A stretch of DNA of 64,000 nt from Sinorhizobium meliloti (GCF_035610345.1 NZ_CP141212.1:2051976-2115975), one strand, 5' to 3'; counted from the stretch's first letter, positions 51,879 through 62,089 are shown. Notes: generated by a model not told the origin, from the sequence alone. Numbers and translations are program-made.

Positions 51879-52424
51879 TCATGCGTGAATTCGCTCGGTC
51901 CCCTCTGCGGCGTTTCCTTCGACCCTGCGATCCCGGTTCCTGCGCCTTTGCATCCGCCAGACCCACAACGCGGCCGCGCAGATCGCAATTTCCGCCGCAA
52001 ACGTCCAGTGCAGTATGAAATTGAGATACCAGGTCTCAAAGCGCGCCGGCACCTCGACGAGGTTGAAGCGGGTCCCTGAAAGGGGATGGAGCCAGCGTAT
52101 GTCTGCGGCGATCGAATCGAGAAGAAGGTGCATCATCACGTTTGCGAGCGCGACCCAAACGAGAAACATAGAGTGCCGCTTCCCGGCAAGGATCAGCGCC
52201 GCGGCCGTGAGCGCCGCAACCCCCAGCCAGAAAATCGGCAAATGGGTCCAGTAGTCGTGATGTGGCGTACGCCGGCCGTCTACGAGGTAAAAATAAAGCA
52301 GATCCAAATCCGGAAGCACGGAGAAGATCAGCCCTACCGCGAGCGCGCGGGATCGGATGGTTTCATTCTTTCGAGCGATGCAATGGGTGAGAATGTAGCC
52401 GGCGGGAAGATGGGCAATGAACAT
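51879..52424 (-). CDS. Membrane-bound metal-dependent hydrolase (YdjM/DUF457-like)
   Basis: A 181-residue inner-membrane protein with about five spans. Conserved acidic/His positions FIAHLPAGY, LPDLDLLYF, HHDYWTHLP and MMHLLLDSIAADIRWLHP match the YdjM/LexA-binding-hydrolase family, in which they probably bind a metal. Cellular function is not established. ATG at 52424 begins the first conserved block; an upstream in-frame ATG at 52487 adds a Cys/Pro-rich non-family stretch. Divergent from the glutathione transferase gene. Confidence 0.8.
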   Translation of the reverse strand: MFIAHLPAGYILTHCIARKNETIRSRALAVGLIFSVLPDLDLLYFYLVDGRRTPHHDYWTHLPIFWLGVAALTAAALILAGKRHSMFLVWVALANVMMHLLLDSIAADIRWLHPLSGTRFNLVEVPARFETWYLNFILHWTFAAEIAICAAALWVWRMQRRRNRDRRVEGNAAEGTERIHA

Positions 52425-52606
52425 CGAGCGGGATCCTGGGCGGCAGCATGCCGGATGCAGACCATCAGGGCATCCCGGCATTTTCATGGCAACCGTCGGT
52501 TAGGGTTATGCGGAATTTCCACCCTAAAGGGCGCTGCAGAGAAGCCTGCTTTTCCCCTCCCGAATCCGCGCTATAGTCACTGGGGGCCGGCCCAAGGACA
52601 TGTCGC

Positions 52607-53281
52607 ATGACACTCACCCTCTACCTTCATCCGCTTGCTTCCTTCTGTCACAAGGTGCTGATCGCGCTTTACGAAGCCGGCACGCCGTTCACCCCGCAGG
52701 TCGTGGATCTCGGAGACCCGGCGGAGCATGCTCGCTATCTGGAGGTCTGGCCCGTCGGCAAGATCCCCGTGCTGCACGACGCTGCACGCGACAGGACGGT
52801 GCCGGAAACCTCAGTGATCATCGAGTATCTCGACCAGCATTACCCCGGTGAGCAGCCGCTGATACCGCACGACGACGCCCTGGTGCTCGAGGCGCGGCTC
52901 TGGGACCGCTTCTTCGACCTCTACGTCCAGGTCCCGATGCAGAAGATCGTGACCGATACGCTGCGCGCCCCCGGCGAGAACGACCGGCGCGGCGTCGCCG
53001 ATGCGCAAGCGGCGCTGGCGAACGCGTATGACCTTGCCGAACGCCACTTCGGGGACCGGCGCTTTGCGGTCGGGGAAAGCTTCTCGATCGCCGACTGCGC
53101 CGCCGCGCCCGCCCTCTTCTACGCCGGTATCGTGGCCCCGTTCGACGGCACCCACCCGAACCTCGGCGCCTATTTCGAGCGTCTGCTGGAGCGCCCCTCC
53201 TTCCAGCGCACCTTGGCCGAGGCGCGGCCTTACTTCCCGCTGTTTCCCTATAAGGACGCGATACCCGCAAGATTCCTCTAA
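52607..53281 (+). CDS. Glutathione S-transferase
   Basis: A 224-residue cytosolic GST. The thioredoxin-like N-domain has LYLHPLASFCHKVLIALYE with the Ser/Cys activation position, the cis-Pro in GKIPVL and the glutathione gamma-Glu contact ETSVIIEYLD at about 67-76. The all-helical C-domain contains the conserved N-capping box in FSIADCAAAPAL. Substrate class is unknown. The next gene, an aldo/keto reductase, starts 37 bases downstream, so both are probably co-transcribed. Confidence 0.88.
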   Translation: MTLTLYLHPLASFCHKVLIALYEAGTPFTPQVVDLGDPAEHARYLEVWPVGKIPVLHDAARDRTVPETSVIIEYLDQHYPGEQPLIPHDDALVLEARLWDRFFDLYVQVPMQKIVTDTLRAPGENDRRGVADAQAALANAYDLAERHFGDRRFAVGESFSIADCAAAPALFYAGIVAPFDGTHPNLGAYFERLLERPSFQRTLAEARPYFPLFPYKDAIPARFL

Positions 53282-53318
53282 CATCCTATAGGCGACCAAC
53301 AACACAAGGAGCGAGACA

Positions 53319-54368
53319 ATGGAATATCGTCGGCTCGGCCGCTCCGGGCTCAAGATCTCGACCATCACCATGGGTACGATGACGATCGGCGGTGGTGGAA
53401 AGTTCGCCCAGGTCGGCGATGTCGGTGTCGCGGATGCCCGCCGCTATGTCGACCTCTGCCTGGATGCGGGCGTCAATCTGATCGATACGGCGGACATCTA
53501 TTCGACCGGCGCCTGCGAGGAGATCATCGGCGAAGTTCTCGGCGGAAAGCGCAAGGACGGCGTGCTCATCGCCACCAAGGCGCGCTTCTCGATGGGCCCC
53601 GGCCCCAATGACGGAGGTCTGTCGCGCCATCACCTGGTTCACGCCTGCGAGGCGAGCCTGAAGCGTTTGAAGACCGACGTGATCGACCTTTACCAGGTTC
53701 ACGAATGGGACGGTCAGACGCCGCTCGAGGAAACCATGGAAGCGCTCGATACGCTCGTGCGCCAGGGCAAGGTGCGCTATATCGGCTGCTCCAACTATTC
53801 CGGTTGGCACATCATGAAGGCACTCGGCATCAGTGCGCTCGAACACCGCCAGCGCTTCGTCAGCCAACAGATTCATTACACGCTCGAAGCACGCGAGGCC
53901 GAGTACGAACTGGTCCCGATCTCCATCGACCAGGGTCTCGGCATCCTCGTTTGGAGCCCCCTGGCGGGCGGCCTTCTGTCAGGCAAACACAGGCGCGGAC
54001 AGTCGCCCGAAGGCACCCGCCAGCTTGCCGGCTGGAACGAGCCGCCGATCCGCGACGAGGAACGGCTGTGGAAGATCGTCGACATGCTGGTGGCGATCGC
54101 CGCCGAGCGCAACGTGTCCCCGGCGCAGGTCGCGCTCGCCTGGCTGATCGGCCGAGATGCCGTCACCTCGGTGGTCATCGGCGGGCGCACCGAAGAGCAG
54201 TTCCGCGACAATCTCGCCGCCGCCGGCCTGAAGCTCACCGACGAGGAACGCGAGCTCCTCGACGCCGTCAGCCTGCCGCCGGTCATCTATCCCTATTGGC
54301 ATCAGCTCTGGACCGCCAAGGACCGCCTCGGCAAAGCCGATCTGTCGCTGCTCGGGCCGCATATTTGA
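53319..54368 (+). CDS. Aldo/keto reductase
   Basis: A 349-residue NADPH-dependent oxidoreductase with a TIM-barrel fold. The catalytic tetrad is visible: Asp56 and Tyr61 in NLIDTADIY, Lys87 in ATKARF and His near 130 in YQVHEWD. IGCSNYSGWHI and the cofactor motif VVIGGRTEEQFRDNLAA are typical of the AKR11/12-like group. GGAGCGAG precedes the ATG. It follows the GST gene and is followed by a RIME element. Confidence 0.9.
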   Translation: MEYRRLGRSGLKISTITMGTMTIGGGGKFAQVGDVGVADARRYVDLCLDAGVNLIDTADIYSTGACEEIIGEVLGGKRKDGVLIATKARFSMGPGPNDGGLSRHHLVHACEASLKRLKTDVIDLYQVHEWDGQTPLEETMEALDTLVRQGKVRYIGCSNYSGWHIMKALGISALEHRQRFVSQQIHYTLEAREAEYELVPISIDQGLGILVWSPLAGGLLSGKHRRGQSPEGTRQLAGWNEPPIRDEERLWKIVDMLVAIAAERNVSPAQVALAWLIGRDAVTSVVIGGRTEEQFRDNLAAAGLKLTDEERELLDAVSLPPVIYPYWHQLWTAKDRLGKADLSLLGPHI

Positions 54369-54389
54369 GCGACGACAGCTCTTTATGCA

Positions 54390-54550
54390 CCCTCATCCGC
54401 CTTCCGGCACCTTCTCCCCGCTAGCGGGGCGAAGGAGACTCGCGGTAGCCGCTCGATATCTCTCCGCAACGGTTCATTGGAACTGAGTGCATGCCGCTTG
54501 TCCCTTCTCCCCGATTTGCGGGGAGAAGGTGCCGGCAGGCGGATGAGGGG
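54390..54550. repeat. RIME-type intergenic mosaic element
   Basis: The ends CCCTCATCCGCC..CACCTTCTCCCCG and CGGGGAGAAGGTG..GGCGGATGAGGG form a long terminal inverted repeat of more than 30 bases with one mismatch, and each end has its own inner palindrome (CCCCGCTAGCGGGG; CTCCCCGATTTGCGGGGAG). This is the structure of the Rhizobium-specific intergenic mosaic element. It lies between two convergent genes. Confidence 0.85.
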
Positions 54551-54579
54551 CGAAATCGCCAGCCTGCCGCGACTTCCAC

Positions 54580-55806
54580 TCAGGCCGCCTGCGCGACCTC
54601 GCCGCGAATGAGATCGGCCAGCCGGCGGATGCCCTCGTCGATCATCCTGTCGTTGGCGCAGGAGAAGCTGAGCCGCAGGGTGTTTTCGCCGGACCCGTCG
54701 GCGAAAAAGGCGCGGCCGGGGACGAAAGCCACCTTGGCCGTCTGGATCGACTTGGCCAGCAGCTCAGCGCCGTCGCTCCCCTTCGGCAGCGTGACCCAGA
54801 TGAACATGCCGCCTTCGGGCTTCGTCCAGGTGACGCCGGCGGGCATGTATTTTTCGAGCGCCGACAGCATCGCGTCACGCCGCTGCCTGTAGGCCTTGTG
54901 GATTTTCGCCACCTGCGCCTCGAAGCCCCGCCCGGCGACGGTCGCGATCGCCATCTGGTTGATGGTGGAGGAGTGAAGGTCGGCGGCCTGCTTCATCAGC
55001 ACCAGCTTGCGGATTACCGGTTCGGCGGCGCAGATCCAGCCGACGCGAAGGCCAGGCGCCAGCGTCTTCGAGAAGCTGCCGCAATAGATCGTGCGGGTGC
55101 TGTTTATGTCGCCTTTGCGGGCGATCTCGAGCGCAAGGATCGGCGGGACCGCCTCGCCGTCATAACGCAGCGACTGGTAGGCCGCATCCTCGATGATGGC
55201 GATGTCGAGCTCCTCGGCAAGTTCAAGGACGCGCTCGCGCCCGGCGCGACCCACCGTCTCGCCGGTGGGGTTGGCGAAGTCGGCCGAGAGATAGGCGAAC
55301 TTGACGCGCCCGCCCGCTTCCGCTGCGGCCTGGGCATAGGCTGCCGGCGTCCGGTTGCCGGCGGGGTTCAGCTGATCGTAATTGGGTTCATAGGCGTTGA
55401 AGGCCTGCAGCGCACCTAGATAGGTCGGCCAGGTGACGAGCGCCGTGTCTTTCGGCGACAGAAACAGCTTGCCGAGATAGTCGAGCCCCTGCTGCGACCC
55501 GGAGGTGATGAAGATGTTGTCGACGCTCGCCGGAATGCCAAGTGCCGCCATCTGCCCGGAGAGCCACTCGCGAAGCGGCCGATAGCCCTCGCTCACCGAA
55601 TATTGCAGCGCGGCACCGACCGACGGCCCATCGAAAATCTCGGCGTAAGCTTCCCTGAACGCATCATTCGGGAAAAGCTCAGGATCGGGAATTCCGCCCG
55701 CAAACGAAATGATGTCGGGACGATCGAGCAGCTTCAGCAATTCGCGGATTTCCGAAGCCTTCATCCGGCTCGAGCGCGTGGCGAAAATGCTTTCCCAATC
55801 CAGCAT
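54580..55806 (-). CDS. PLP-dependent aminotransferase (2-aminoadipate/MocR-like class I)
   Basis: A 408-residue class I aminotransferase. ISFAGGIPDPELFP near residue 35, the ring-stacking segment ITSGSQQGLDYLGKLF, FANPTGETV, and the PLP lysine in GSFSKTLAPGLRVGW are characteristic of the LysN/2-aminoadipate and aromatic subgroup. Substrate range is usually broad. There is no N-terminal winged helix, so it is an enzyme and not a MocR regulator. Monocistronic, convergent with the aldo/keto reductase; an AT-rich block upstream (AATATT-TAAGTC-AATATT, near 55850) probably holds the promoter. Confidence 0.87.
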   Translation of the reverse strand: MLDWESIFATRSSRMKASEIRELLKLLDRPDIISFAGGIPDPELFPNDAFREAYAEIFDGPSVGAALQYSVSEGYRPLREWLSGQMAALGIPASVDNIFITSGSQQGLDYLGKLFLSPKDTALVTWPTYLGALQAFNAYEPNYDQLNPAGNRTPAAYAQAAAEAGGRVKFAYLSADFANPTGETVGRAGRERVLELAEELDIAIIEDAAYQSLRYDGEAVPPILALEIARKGDINSTRTIYCGSFSKTLAPGLRVGWICAAEPVIRKLVLMKQAADLHSSTINQMAIATVAGRGFEAQVAKIHKAYRQRRDAMLSALEKYMPAGVTWTKPEGGMFIWVTLPKGSDGAELLAKSIQTAKVAFVPGRAFFADGSGENTLRLSFSCANDRMIDEGIRRLADLIRGEVAQAA

Positions 55807-56118
55807 GGAGGTCCTCCCGGTTGCATCCGAGGGACATGAACACAGCGCAATATTTAAGTCAATATTCCTGACCTATTTTGCCTCAGCTGTCGCCTGCGCC
55901 GTTACGGGCAACCGTGCAGCTACAGACATTCCGATACGCTCGTTGGAAATGGGAGGCGTTGGGAAAGGCGGCATCGAAGCATACGGGATCGAAGCATACG
56001 GGACTCTGTCGCCGTCGGCACCGTCAGGCAACGATCGGCTAGCCGCTTCGGCTCGAGACGCCGAGGGCCGGACCGGGTAGGTTCCGGTCGGCAGGAGACG
56101 GCGAACGTCTCCCGATAC
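55807..56118. other. Intergenic region with small repeats
   Basis: No convincing gene. It holds the AT-rich promoter area of the aminotransferase, a 15-bp tandem duplication ATCGAAGCATACGGG (55973-55987, 55988-56002), and a perfect 7-bp stem GGAGACG/CGTCTCC (56094-56112) that probably ends the small minus-strand gene next to it. Confidence 0.5.
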
Positions 56119-56220
56119 TCAGGCCTCACCCTCGTCGAAATAGCTGCAGATCAGAAGAAAAGAGATCCCAGCCAAGATAAGCAAATCGAAAAGAGCGAAG
56201 TGCTGTATGATCGTGGACAT
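56119..56220 (-). CDS. Unlisted 33-residue single-span membrane peptide
   Basis: A short frame from ATG 56220 to TGA 56119 encodes 33 residues with one hydrophobic segment (FALFDLLILAGISFLLICSYF) and an acidic end (DEGEA). GGAGGAGC lies a few bases before the ATG, and a perfect stem-loop begins seven bases after the stop. The set of good ribosome site, membrane span and terminator argues for a true small protein, perhaps a subunit or regulator of a membrane complex. No family is known to me. Confidence 0.6.
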   Translation of the reverse strand: MSTIIQHFALFDLLILAGISFLLICSYFDEGEA

Positions 56221-56324
56221 AGTGCTCCTCCTACCCACAAGGGTATCAGAACACAATTTCTGAATTTTTGGAAGAAAATTCTCCGGATGACTTCCGAAGG
56301 AGAACTCTATTCTTTAATTTTTAT

Positions 56325-56350
56325 GCGGCGCAACATTTATACTGCGCCGC
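56325..56350. repeat. Hairpin downstream of the lipoprotein gene
   Basis: GCGGCGCA (56325-56332) pairs perfectly with TGCGCCGC (56343-56350) around an AT-rich 10-base loop. It lies about 50 bases beyond the stop of the minus-strand lipoprotein gene and probably ends its transcript. Confidence 0.5.
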
Positions 56351-56398
56351 AAAAGCGAACCGGAAGAGGCGTTTGTTTGAATCCGCCGTCTTGAATAC

Positions 56399-56716
56399 CT
56401 ATGCCGGCTGGACCGACCTCACGCTGCCGCTGCTGTCCACGATGCAGGTAAACTTGCGACCGGCGGCATCGAGGTCGACGCTGTAGCTCGTCGCATCGAG
56501 CTGTCGAGAACTCATCGGCAGGACCTTGGCGCCGCCGGCTTGGGCGACCACGGCATTGGCGCACAAGAGCTGCAGGTCGGCGGGGGCTGTCTGGAGGCTC
56601 GTGCGGGCCATTTCCTGAGGTTCCGGGGTCGATTGGCATGCGGCAAGAAGAAAGACCGCAGCCATCACGGACGCTTGAATTGGACGGCTTCCCGCTTTAC
56701 TCGTCGACAAATCCAC
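56399..56716 (-). CDS. Small lipoprotein, hypothetical
   Basis: A 105-residue lipoprotein with lipobox LLAAC (about residues 23-27) after a hydrophobic stretch. The mature part contains two further cysteines (LLCANAVV, FTCIVD) and short beta strands (SYSVDLDAAGRKFTCIVDSSGSVRSV). The GTG start at 56716 follows GGAGG at a short distance; a TTG six bases on is possible. The family is unknown. It runs in the same direction as the L,D-transpeptidase group 66 bases upstream. Confidence 0.68.
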   Translation of the reverse strand: MDLSTSKAGSRPIQASVMAAVFLLAACQSTPEPQEMARTSLQTAPADLQLLCANAVVAQAGGAKVLPMSSRQLDATSYSVDLDAAGRKFTCIVDSSGSVRSVQPA

Positions 56717-56782
56717 ATCCTCCGGTCTTGGCCTATCGCCCGTATCTTCGCGCTCTCGCCCGTGCGGCCGCGTTTCGGCCGG

Positions 56783-57472
56783 TCACACGCCCTTGTAGAG
56801 AGCAGCCCCCTGCATCAGCACGATGACCTTCGCGCCCACGCTGACGCGCGAATGCAGGTCGATAATGTCTTCGTTGTTCATTCTTATGCACCCGGAGGAA
56901 ACGTCCAGCCCGATCGTCCAGGGCTCCACCGTACCATGGATGCGGTAGATCGTATCGTTATCACCTTCGTAAAGGTAGAGCGCGCGAGCGCCTAGCGGAT
57001 TGTCGGGCCCGCCCGGCATGCCGCCTGCCCATTTTAACGCGTTCGGATCGCGCGCGACCATCTCGGCCGGCGGCGTCCAGGTCGGCCATTCGGCCGTGCG
57101 CCCTACCCGAACGATGCCCGCCCAGCCGAAACCTTCGCGGCCTACACCGATGCCGTAGCGGATCGCCTGACCGCCGGGCTGCACGAGATAGAGAAAATGC
57201 TGGTTGCCATCGATGATGATCGTGCCCGGAACTTCTGCCGTGCGGAACGGCACCATCTGCCGGCGAAAGGCCTCGGGAACCTGATTGTTTCGCGCGAAGT
57301 ACTGTCGCGCTTTCCTCTTGTCGTAGTTCACCCATTTCTTCGTCTTGGAATCGTAGATCTGGGTTTGGGCAAGCGCTGCAAGCGGAACGAGGCAAAGACC
57401 GAGGAGAAACAGCGCCTTGCCGAATTTACGCCGGCCTGCCTGTCTTTTCGAGAGCGTCTGGAGCATCGTCAT
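56783..57472 (-). CDS. L,D-transpeptidase (YkuD)
   Basis: A 229-residue exported enzyme that cross-links peptidoglycan stem peptides or anchors lipoproteins. A signal/anchor occupies residues about 15-36. The YkuD catalytic block is complete: HGTVEPWTIG followed by SSGCIRM with the nucleophile Cys, near residues 183-203. The N-terminal IYDSKTKKWVNYDKRKARQYFARNN is typical of rhizobial members, a group with many paralogues. ATG at 57472 overlaps the stop of the betaine-type binding protein (ATGA); ATG 57466 is the alternative. Confidence 0.87.
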   Translation of the reverse strand: MTMLQTLSKRQAGRRKFGKALFLLGLCLVPLAALAQTQIYDSKTKKWVNYDKRKARQYFARNNQVPEAFRRQMVPFRTAEVPGTIIIDGNQHFLYLVQPGGQAIRYGIGVGREGFGWAGIVRVGRTAEWPTWTPPAEMVARDPNALKWAGGMPGGPDNPLGARALYLYEGDNDTIYRIHGTVEPWTIGLDVSSGCIRMNNEDIIDLHSRVSVGAKVIVLMQGAALYKGV

Positions 57473-58413
57473 TTCGCCCATCCGTCGATCCGTTCCGCGT
57501 GGCTTTCAACCCATTTCCTGGCGTAGTCCGCAGGCGCCTGCCGCTCGACTTCGAGCGCATAGCTCATCGCCGTCACTTCATCCGGCGAGAAATCTACCTT
57601 CTGAAGGAACTGCGCGACTTCCGGATGCTTCTTTGCGAACGCCGTCGCATAGCCGATCTGAAATTGTCCGGCGTCCCAGGCCGTGGCGGCGCTCGATTTG
57701 CTGACCCATAGCGGGTCGTTCGGCGGCGCGATCTTCCATTTCGCCGGGTCGTGAGGCGGCTCCTCGAGTCGGGAGATCTGGTGCAGCTTGAAAACATGGT
57801 GCGGAGCATAGCAGTAGAAGACCATGGGGCGCGCGGTCGCGATCGCCGCGTCGACCGCCGCCATCGCCACTTCCTCCTTGGCCTCGACGAGCGTCAGGTT
57901 CGCCGCATAGCCGTAGCCCGCCGCCCGCGCCCGTTCGATGCCCGTCGAAAGCCATTCGGTGGCGCCGATCCACATTTCGCCGCGCCCGTCGCCGTCAGTA
58001 TCCAGTATCTTGGTCTTGGCCGGATCGCCGAGATCCGCGACCGATTTGATCGTCGCAGCCGCTTCCGGCGTGGCGCAAAGCCCCTGCCATGCAGGCACCG
58101 CACGCTCGCTGAGCGTCACGACGCCTTTTTCGGTCACGAATTTGCGGACGAGTTCGTCGAAATTCGGCCGCCAAACCTCCGGCTGGATATCGACCTCGCC
58201 CTTTTCGAGGCCGATGAAGGCGGTCAGCGTCCCGAGTTCGCGCACCTCCGCCTCGAGGCTGAACTTCTTGGCGATGCCGAGCTTGAGAATGTTCGCGGCT
58301 GCCTGTCCGGATGGCCAGGGCGGCATCGCGATCACCAGATCCGCCGCCGCTGCCGGCGCAGCCACGGCCAACGCCAGCGCCGCCGCGCAAAGGAACTCCC
58401 GGCCTCTCCTCAC
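57469..58413 (-). CDS. Betaine-type ABC substrate-binding protein (OpuAC family), orphan
   Basis: A 314-residue periplasmic binding protein with a Sec signal peptide (residues 1-23, ending PAAAA). VIAMPPWPSGQAAANILKLGI, GEVDIQPEVWRPN and VFYCYAPHHVF carry the aromatic residues expected in a quaternary-amine cage. The GTG start at 58413 follows a G-rich run. No permease or ATPase is beside it; instead it overlaps an L,D-transpeptidase gene. It is a second betaine-type receptor in the window, unlike the first (1392-2390) in detail. Confidence 0.82.
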   Translation of the reverse strand: MRRGREFLCAAALALAVAAPAAAADLVIAMPPWPSGQAAANILKLGIAKKFSLEAEVRELGTLTAFIGLEKGEVDIQPEVWRPNFDELVRKFVTEKGVVTLSERAVPAWQGLCATPEAAATIKSVADLGDPAKTKILDTDGDGRGEMWIGATEWLSTGIERARAAGYGYAANLTLVEAKEEVAMAAVDAAIATARPMVFYCYAPHHVFKLHQISRLEEPPHDPAKWKIAPPNDPLWVSKSSAATAWDAGQFQIGYATAFAKKHPEVAQFLQKVDFSPDEVTAMSYALEVERQAPADYARKWVESHAERIDGWAK

Positions 58414-58568
58414 AGTGCCCCCCCGAAAAGATTTATCTGAACGTCGTTCCTATGCGAATGCCTGCTGAGCTTTATCTTCCTTGGGGGCACAATGCACGGC
58501 TTGCCGAGTCCCGTCAACTTCCGGTTACACCGCCTGCATTTCGCCGCTTAACCTATGCGAGCCGGTGC

Positions 58569-59522
58569 TCACCGTCCGGGACGGTGCGTGACCCACCGAA
58601 GTCCCGCCGCCACCGCAATTCCAAGCAGAGGCCATACCGCCCACAATCTCCCCTCCCAGGAAAGGAGATTGACCGCAAGGACCGCAAATCCGGCTGCCCC
58701 GAGCAGGGCCAGTCCGCGGTCGAGCCGCGTGGACGTCCACAGGCAATCGAGCATCGCGATCAAGGCCAGCGCAAACAGGGGCCATCTGGCCCAGAACGTT
58801 CCCTCCCACGACAGCAGATTTATGGCGACGACCGCCGCTGCGGCTACGGCGAGAACGCCGAAAAGGCGACGGCCGGGCGCTGCGCGTCTTACGATCGTCG
58901 CTCGCCCTGCCCCGGTCTCGGCGGCCGGGGTCTCGCGGTCCGGAAGTGCACCCGGCCTCCCCCAGTCGCGGCCCCCTTTTTGCGACACCGCGCCCTCGGC
59001 CGTTCCGATCTGGACCACATAACTCGGAACGCCCCCGTCGATGTTCTTGACCGTCAGCGCGCCAAGGAATTCGAAGCCGACGGCCAGCTTGTTGCGAACC
59101 TGATCATAGACGGTGCTCGAAATCACGATGCCGCCGGCCGGCGCCGAGGCTTGCAGGCGGGCCGCGATATTGACGCCGTCGCCGTAAAGGTCGTCGCCGT
59201 CAGCGATCACATCGCCGAGATTGAGGCCGATGCGATAATCCATCCGCGCCTCGCCTTGCCGCTCGGCATTCAGTCCGGCCAACTCGTTCTGAACGTCTAT
59301 CGCCGCTCTCACCGCCTCCACCACGCTCGGAAACTCCGCGATCACCCCGTCGCCCCACGTATTGACCACCCGTCCTTCATGCGCCTCGATCAGGCGCGCC
59401 ATGGCATCCCGGCTGCGCTTGAGGGCCGCAAGCGTTCCCTCCTCGTCTTTCCCCATCAGGCGCGAATAATCCTGCACGTCGGCGCAGAAAATGGTGGTCA
59501 GCTTACGGCGTGTTGATGACAT
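58569..59522 (-). CDS. Class III adenylate/guanylate cyclase with C-terminal membrane module
   Basis: A 317-residue cyclase. Residues 5-170 form the catalytic domain (TTIFCADVQDYSRLMGKDEEG, VNTWGDGVIAEF, RIGLNLGDVIADGDDLYGDG). After a linker, the C-terminal 90 residues hold about four membrane segments made of a repeated unit (INLLSWEGTFWARWPL, VNLLSWEGRLWAVWPL). The catalytic domain precedes the membrane part, opposite to most receptor cyclases. It is monocistronic. Confidence 0.85.
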   Translation of the reverse strand: MSSTRRKLTTIFCADVQDYSRLMGKDEEGTLAALKRSRDAMARLIEAHEGRVVNTWGDGVIAEFPSVVEAVRAAIDVQNELAGLNAERQGEARMDYRIGLNLGDVIADGDDLYGDGVNIAARLQASAPAGGIVISSTVYDQVRNKLAVGFEFLGALTVKNIDGGVPSYVVQIGTAEGAVSQKGGRDWGRPGALPDRETPAAETGAGRATIVRRAAPGRRLFGVLAVAAAAVVAINLLSWEGTFWARWPLFALALIAMLDCLWTSTRLDRGLALLGAAGFAVLAVNLLSWEGRLWAVWPLLGIAVAAGLRWVTHRPGR

Positions 59523-59631
59523 CGGATTTCGCCCTCGCTCGGAGGCTGGCCGAAGGCCCGCGCCTCGCAGGATAGCGACGCCGTCGCGATTCTCAATGCC
59601 GGACGCATCTGCCGCGCGTCACTGCGGGCTT

Positions 59632-59671
59632 AGAGCACTCCAGGAAAGTGTGTAACGGCTTTGCGTACGGG
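59632..59671. repeat. Fragment of a dispersed rhizobial intergenic repeat
   Basis: The string GAGCACTCCAGGAAAGTGTG and the following AACGGCTTTGCGTACGG resemble a short palindromic repeat widely scattered in Rhizobiaceae intergenic DNA. Assigned from memory, not by alignment. Confidence 0.35.
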
Positions 59672-59760
59672 GAGCACCTTAGCTTGCTGCAAGGAACTGA
59701 TCGGTCCCTCGGCGGTTTGGAGCCGTGTATCGCATGAAGCGACGAAACTGGAGGTTACAG

Positions 59761-60015
59761 ATGTTGAGAAAAATGTTGGTTGCAGCCGCGATATCCGCCG
59801 CTTGCGTGTCCCCAGCCTTTGCCCAGGCCGATATGGTTTGCGACCAGGCAGGCATGACCAAGCTCGAGACTGACGTGGGCCAGATCACCGACACGGGTCG
59901 GAAGGAGATGGCGCAGAAGGAACTCGCCATGGCCAAGGAGGCACTGGCGGCCAACGATCAGGAAAAGTGCAAGTCCCATATGGCGAATGCCATGAAGGGT
60001 AAGGATCCGATGTAA
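59761..60015 (+). CDS. Small exported hypothetical protein, 84 aa
   Basis: An 84-residue periplasmic protein with signal peptide 1-22 (ending SPAFA) and a helical mature part with two cysteines (MVCDQAG, EKCKSH) likely forming a disulfide. GGAGG is six bases before the ATG. The sequence resembles small rhizobial secreted helical proteins of unknown role. A strong terminator follows. Confidence 0.75.
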   Translation: MLRKMLVAAAISAACVSPAFAQADMVCDQAGMTKLETDVGQITDTGRKEMAQKELAMAKEALAANDQEKCKSHMANAMKGKDPM

Positions 60016-60030
60016 GCCGCTGCATATGAA

Positions 60031-60064
60031 GAAGCCGGAGCGTGGGCTCCGGCTTCCCTTTTGT
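60031..60064 (+). terminator. Intrinsic terminator between the exported-protein gene and ilvC
   Basis: GAAGCCGGAGC (60031-60041) pairs perfectly with GCTCCGGCTTC (60046-60056), followed by CCTTTTGTT. It ends the plus-strand gene and lies just before the ilvC stop on the other strand. Confidence 0.85.
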
Positions 60065-60080
60065 TCATTGCAGGCAGATC

Positions 60081-61806
<1,726 letters not shown>

Positions 61807-61822
61807 TCGCTTCGCCCTATCA

Positions 61823-61836
61823 GTACCGTACGGTAC
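61823..61836. promoter_or_regulatory. Palindromic operator candidate for the TetR regulator
   Basis: GTACCGT|ACGGTAC is a perfect palindrome in the 283-base divergent region, extended by a further ACGGT. Position and size fit a TetR-family dimer site. Confidence 0.65.
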
Positions 61837-62089
61837 GGTTCGTGAGGTTTCTAATTGTCCGATCCGGCGACGTCAAGCGGTTTTGGATATCCGGTTCGTT
61901 TCAAGGCAGCCCCGGACAAAAATGGGAGCAACCCACTGGCGGGACTCCGATTTCCGTGCCTGCGTCGCCCCCGCGCCCGCTTTACCGGTGCGCGCCTCTC
62001 TACATTACGAAAATATAATGATCTCAAAGCTTTTCGCTGATCGGGTTGATCTTTATGTTGAATGAAGATGCCTGGGATAGAGAAAAACG

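Noticed and set aside
54580..55806. MocR-type regulator
   Set aside because: The aminotransferase domain begins at residue 1 with no winged-helix domain ahead of it.
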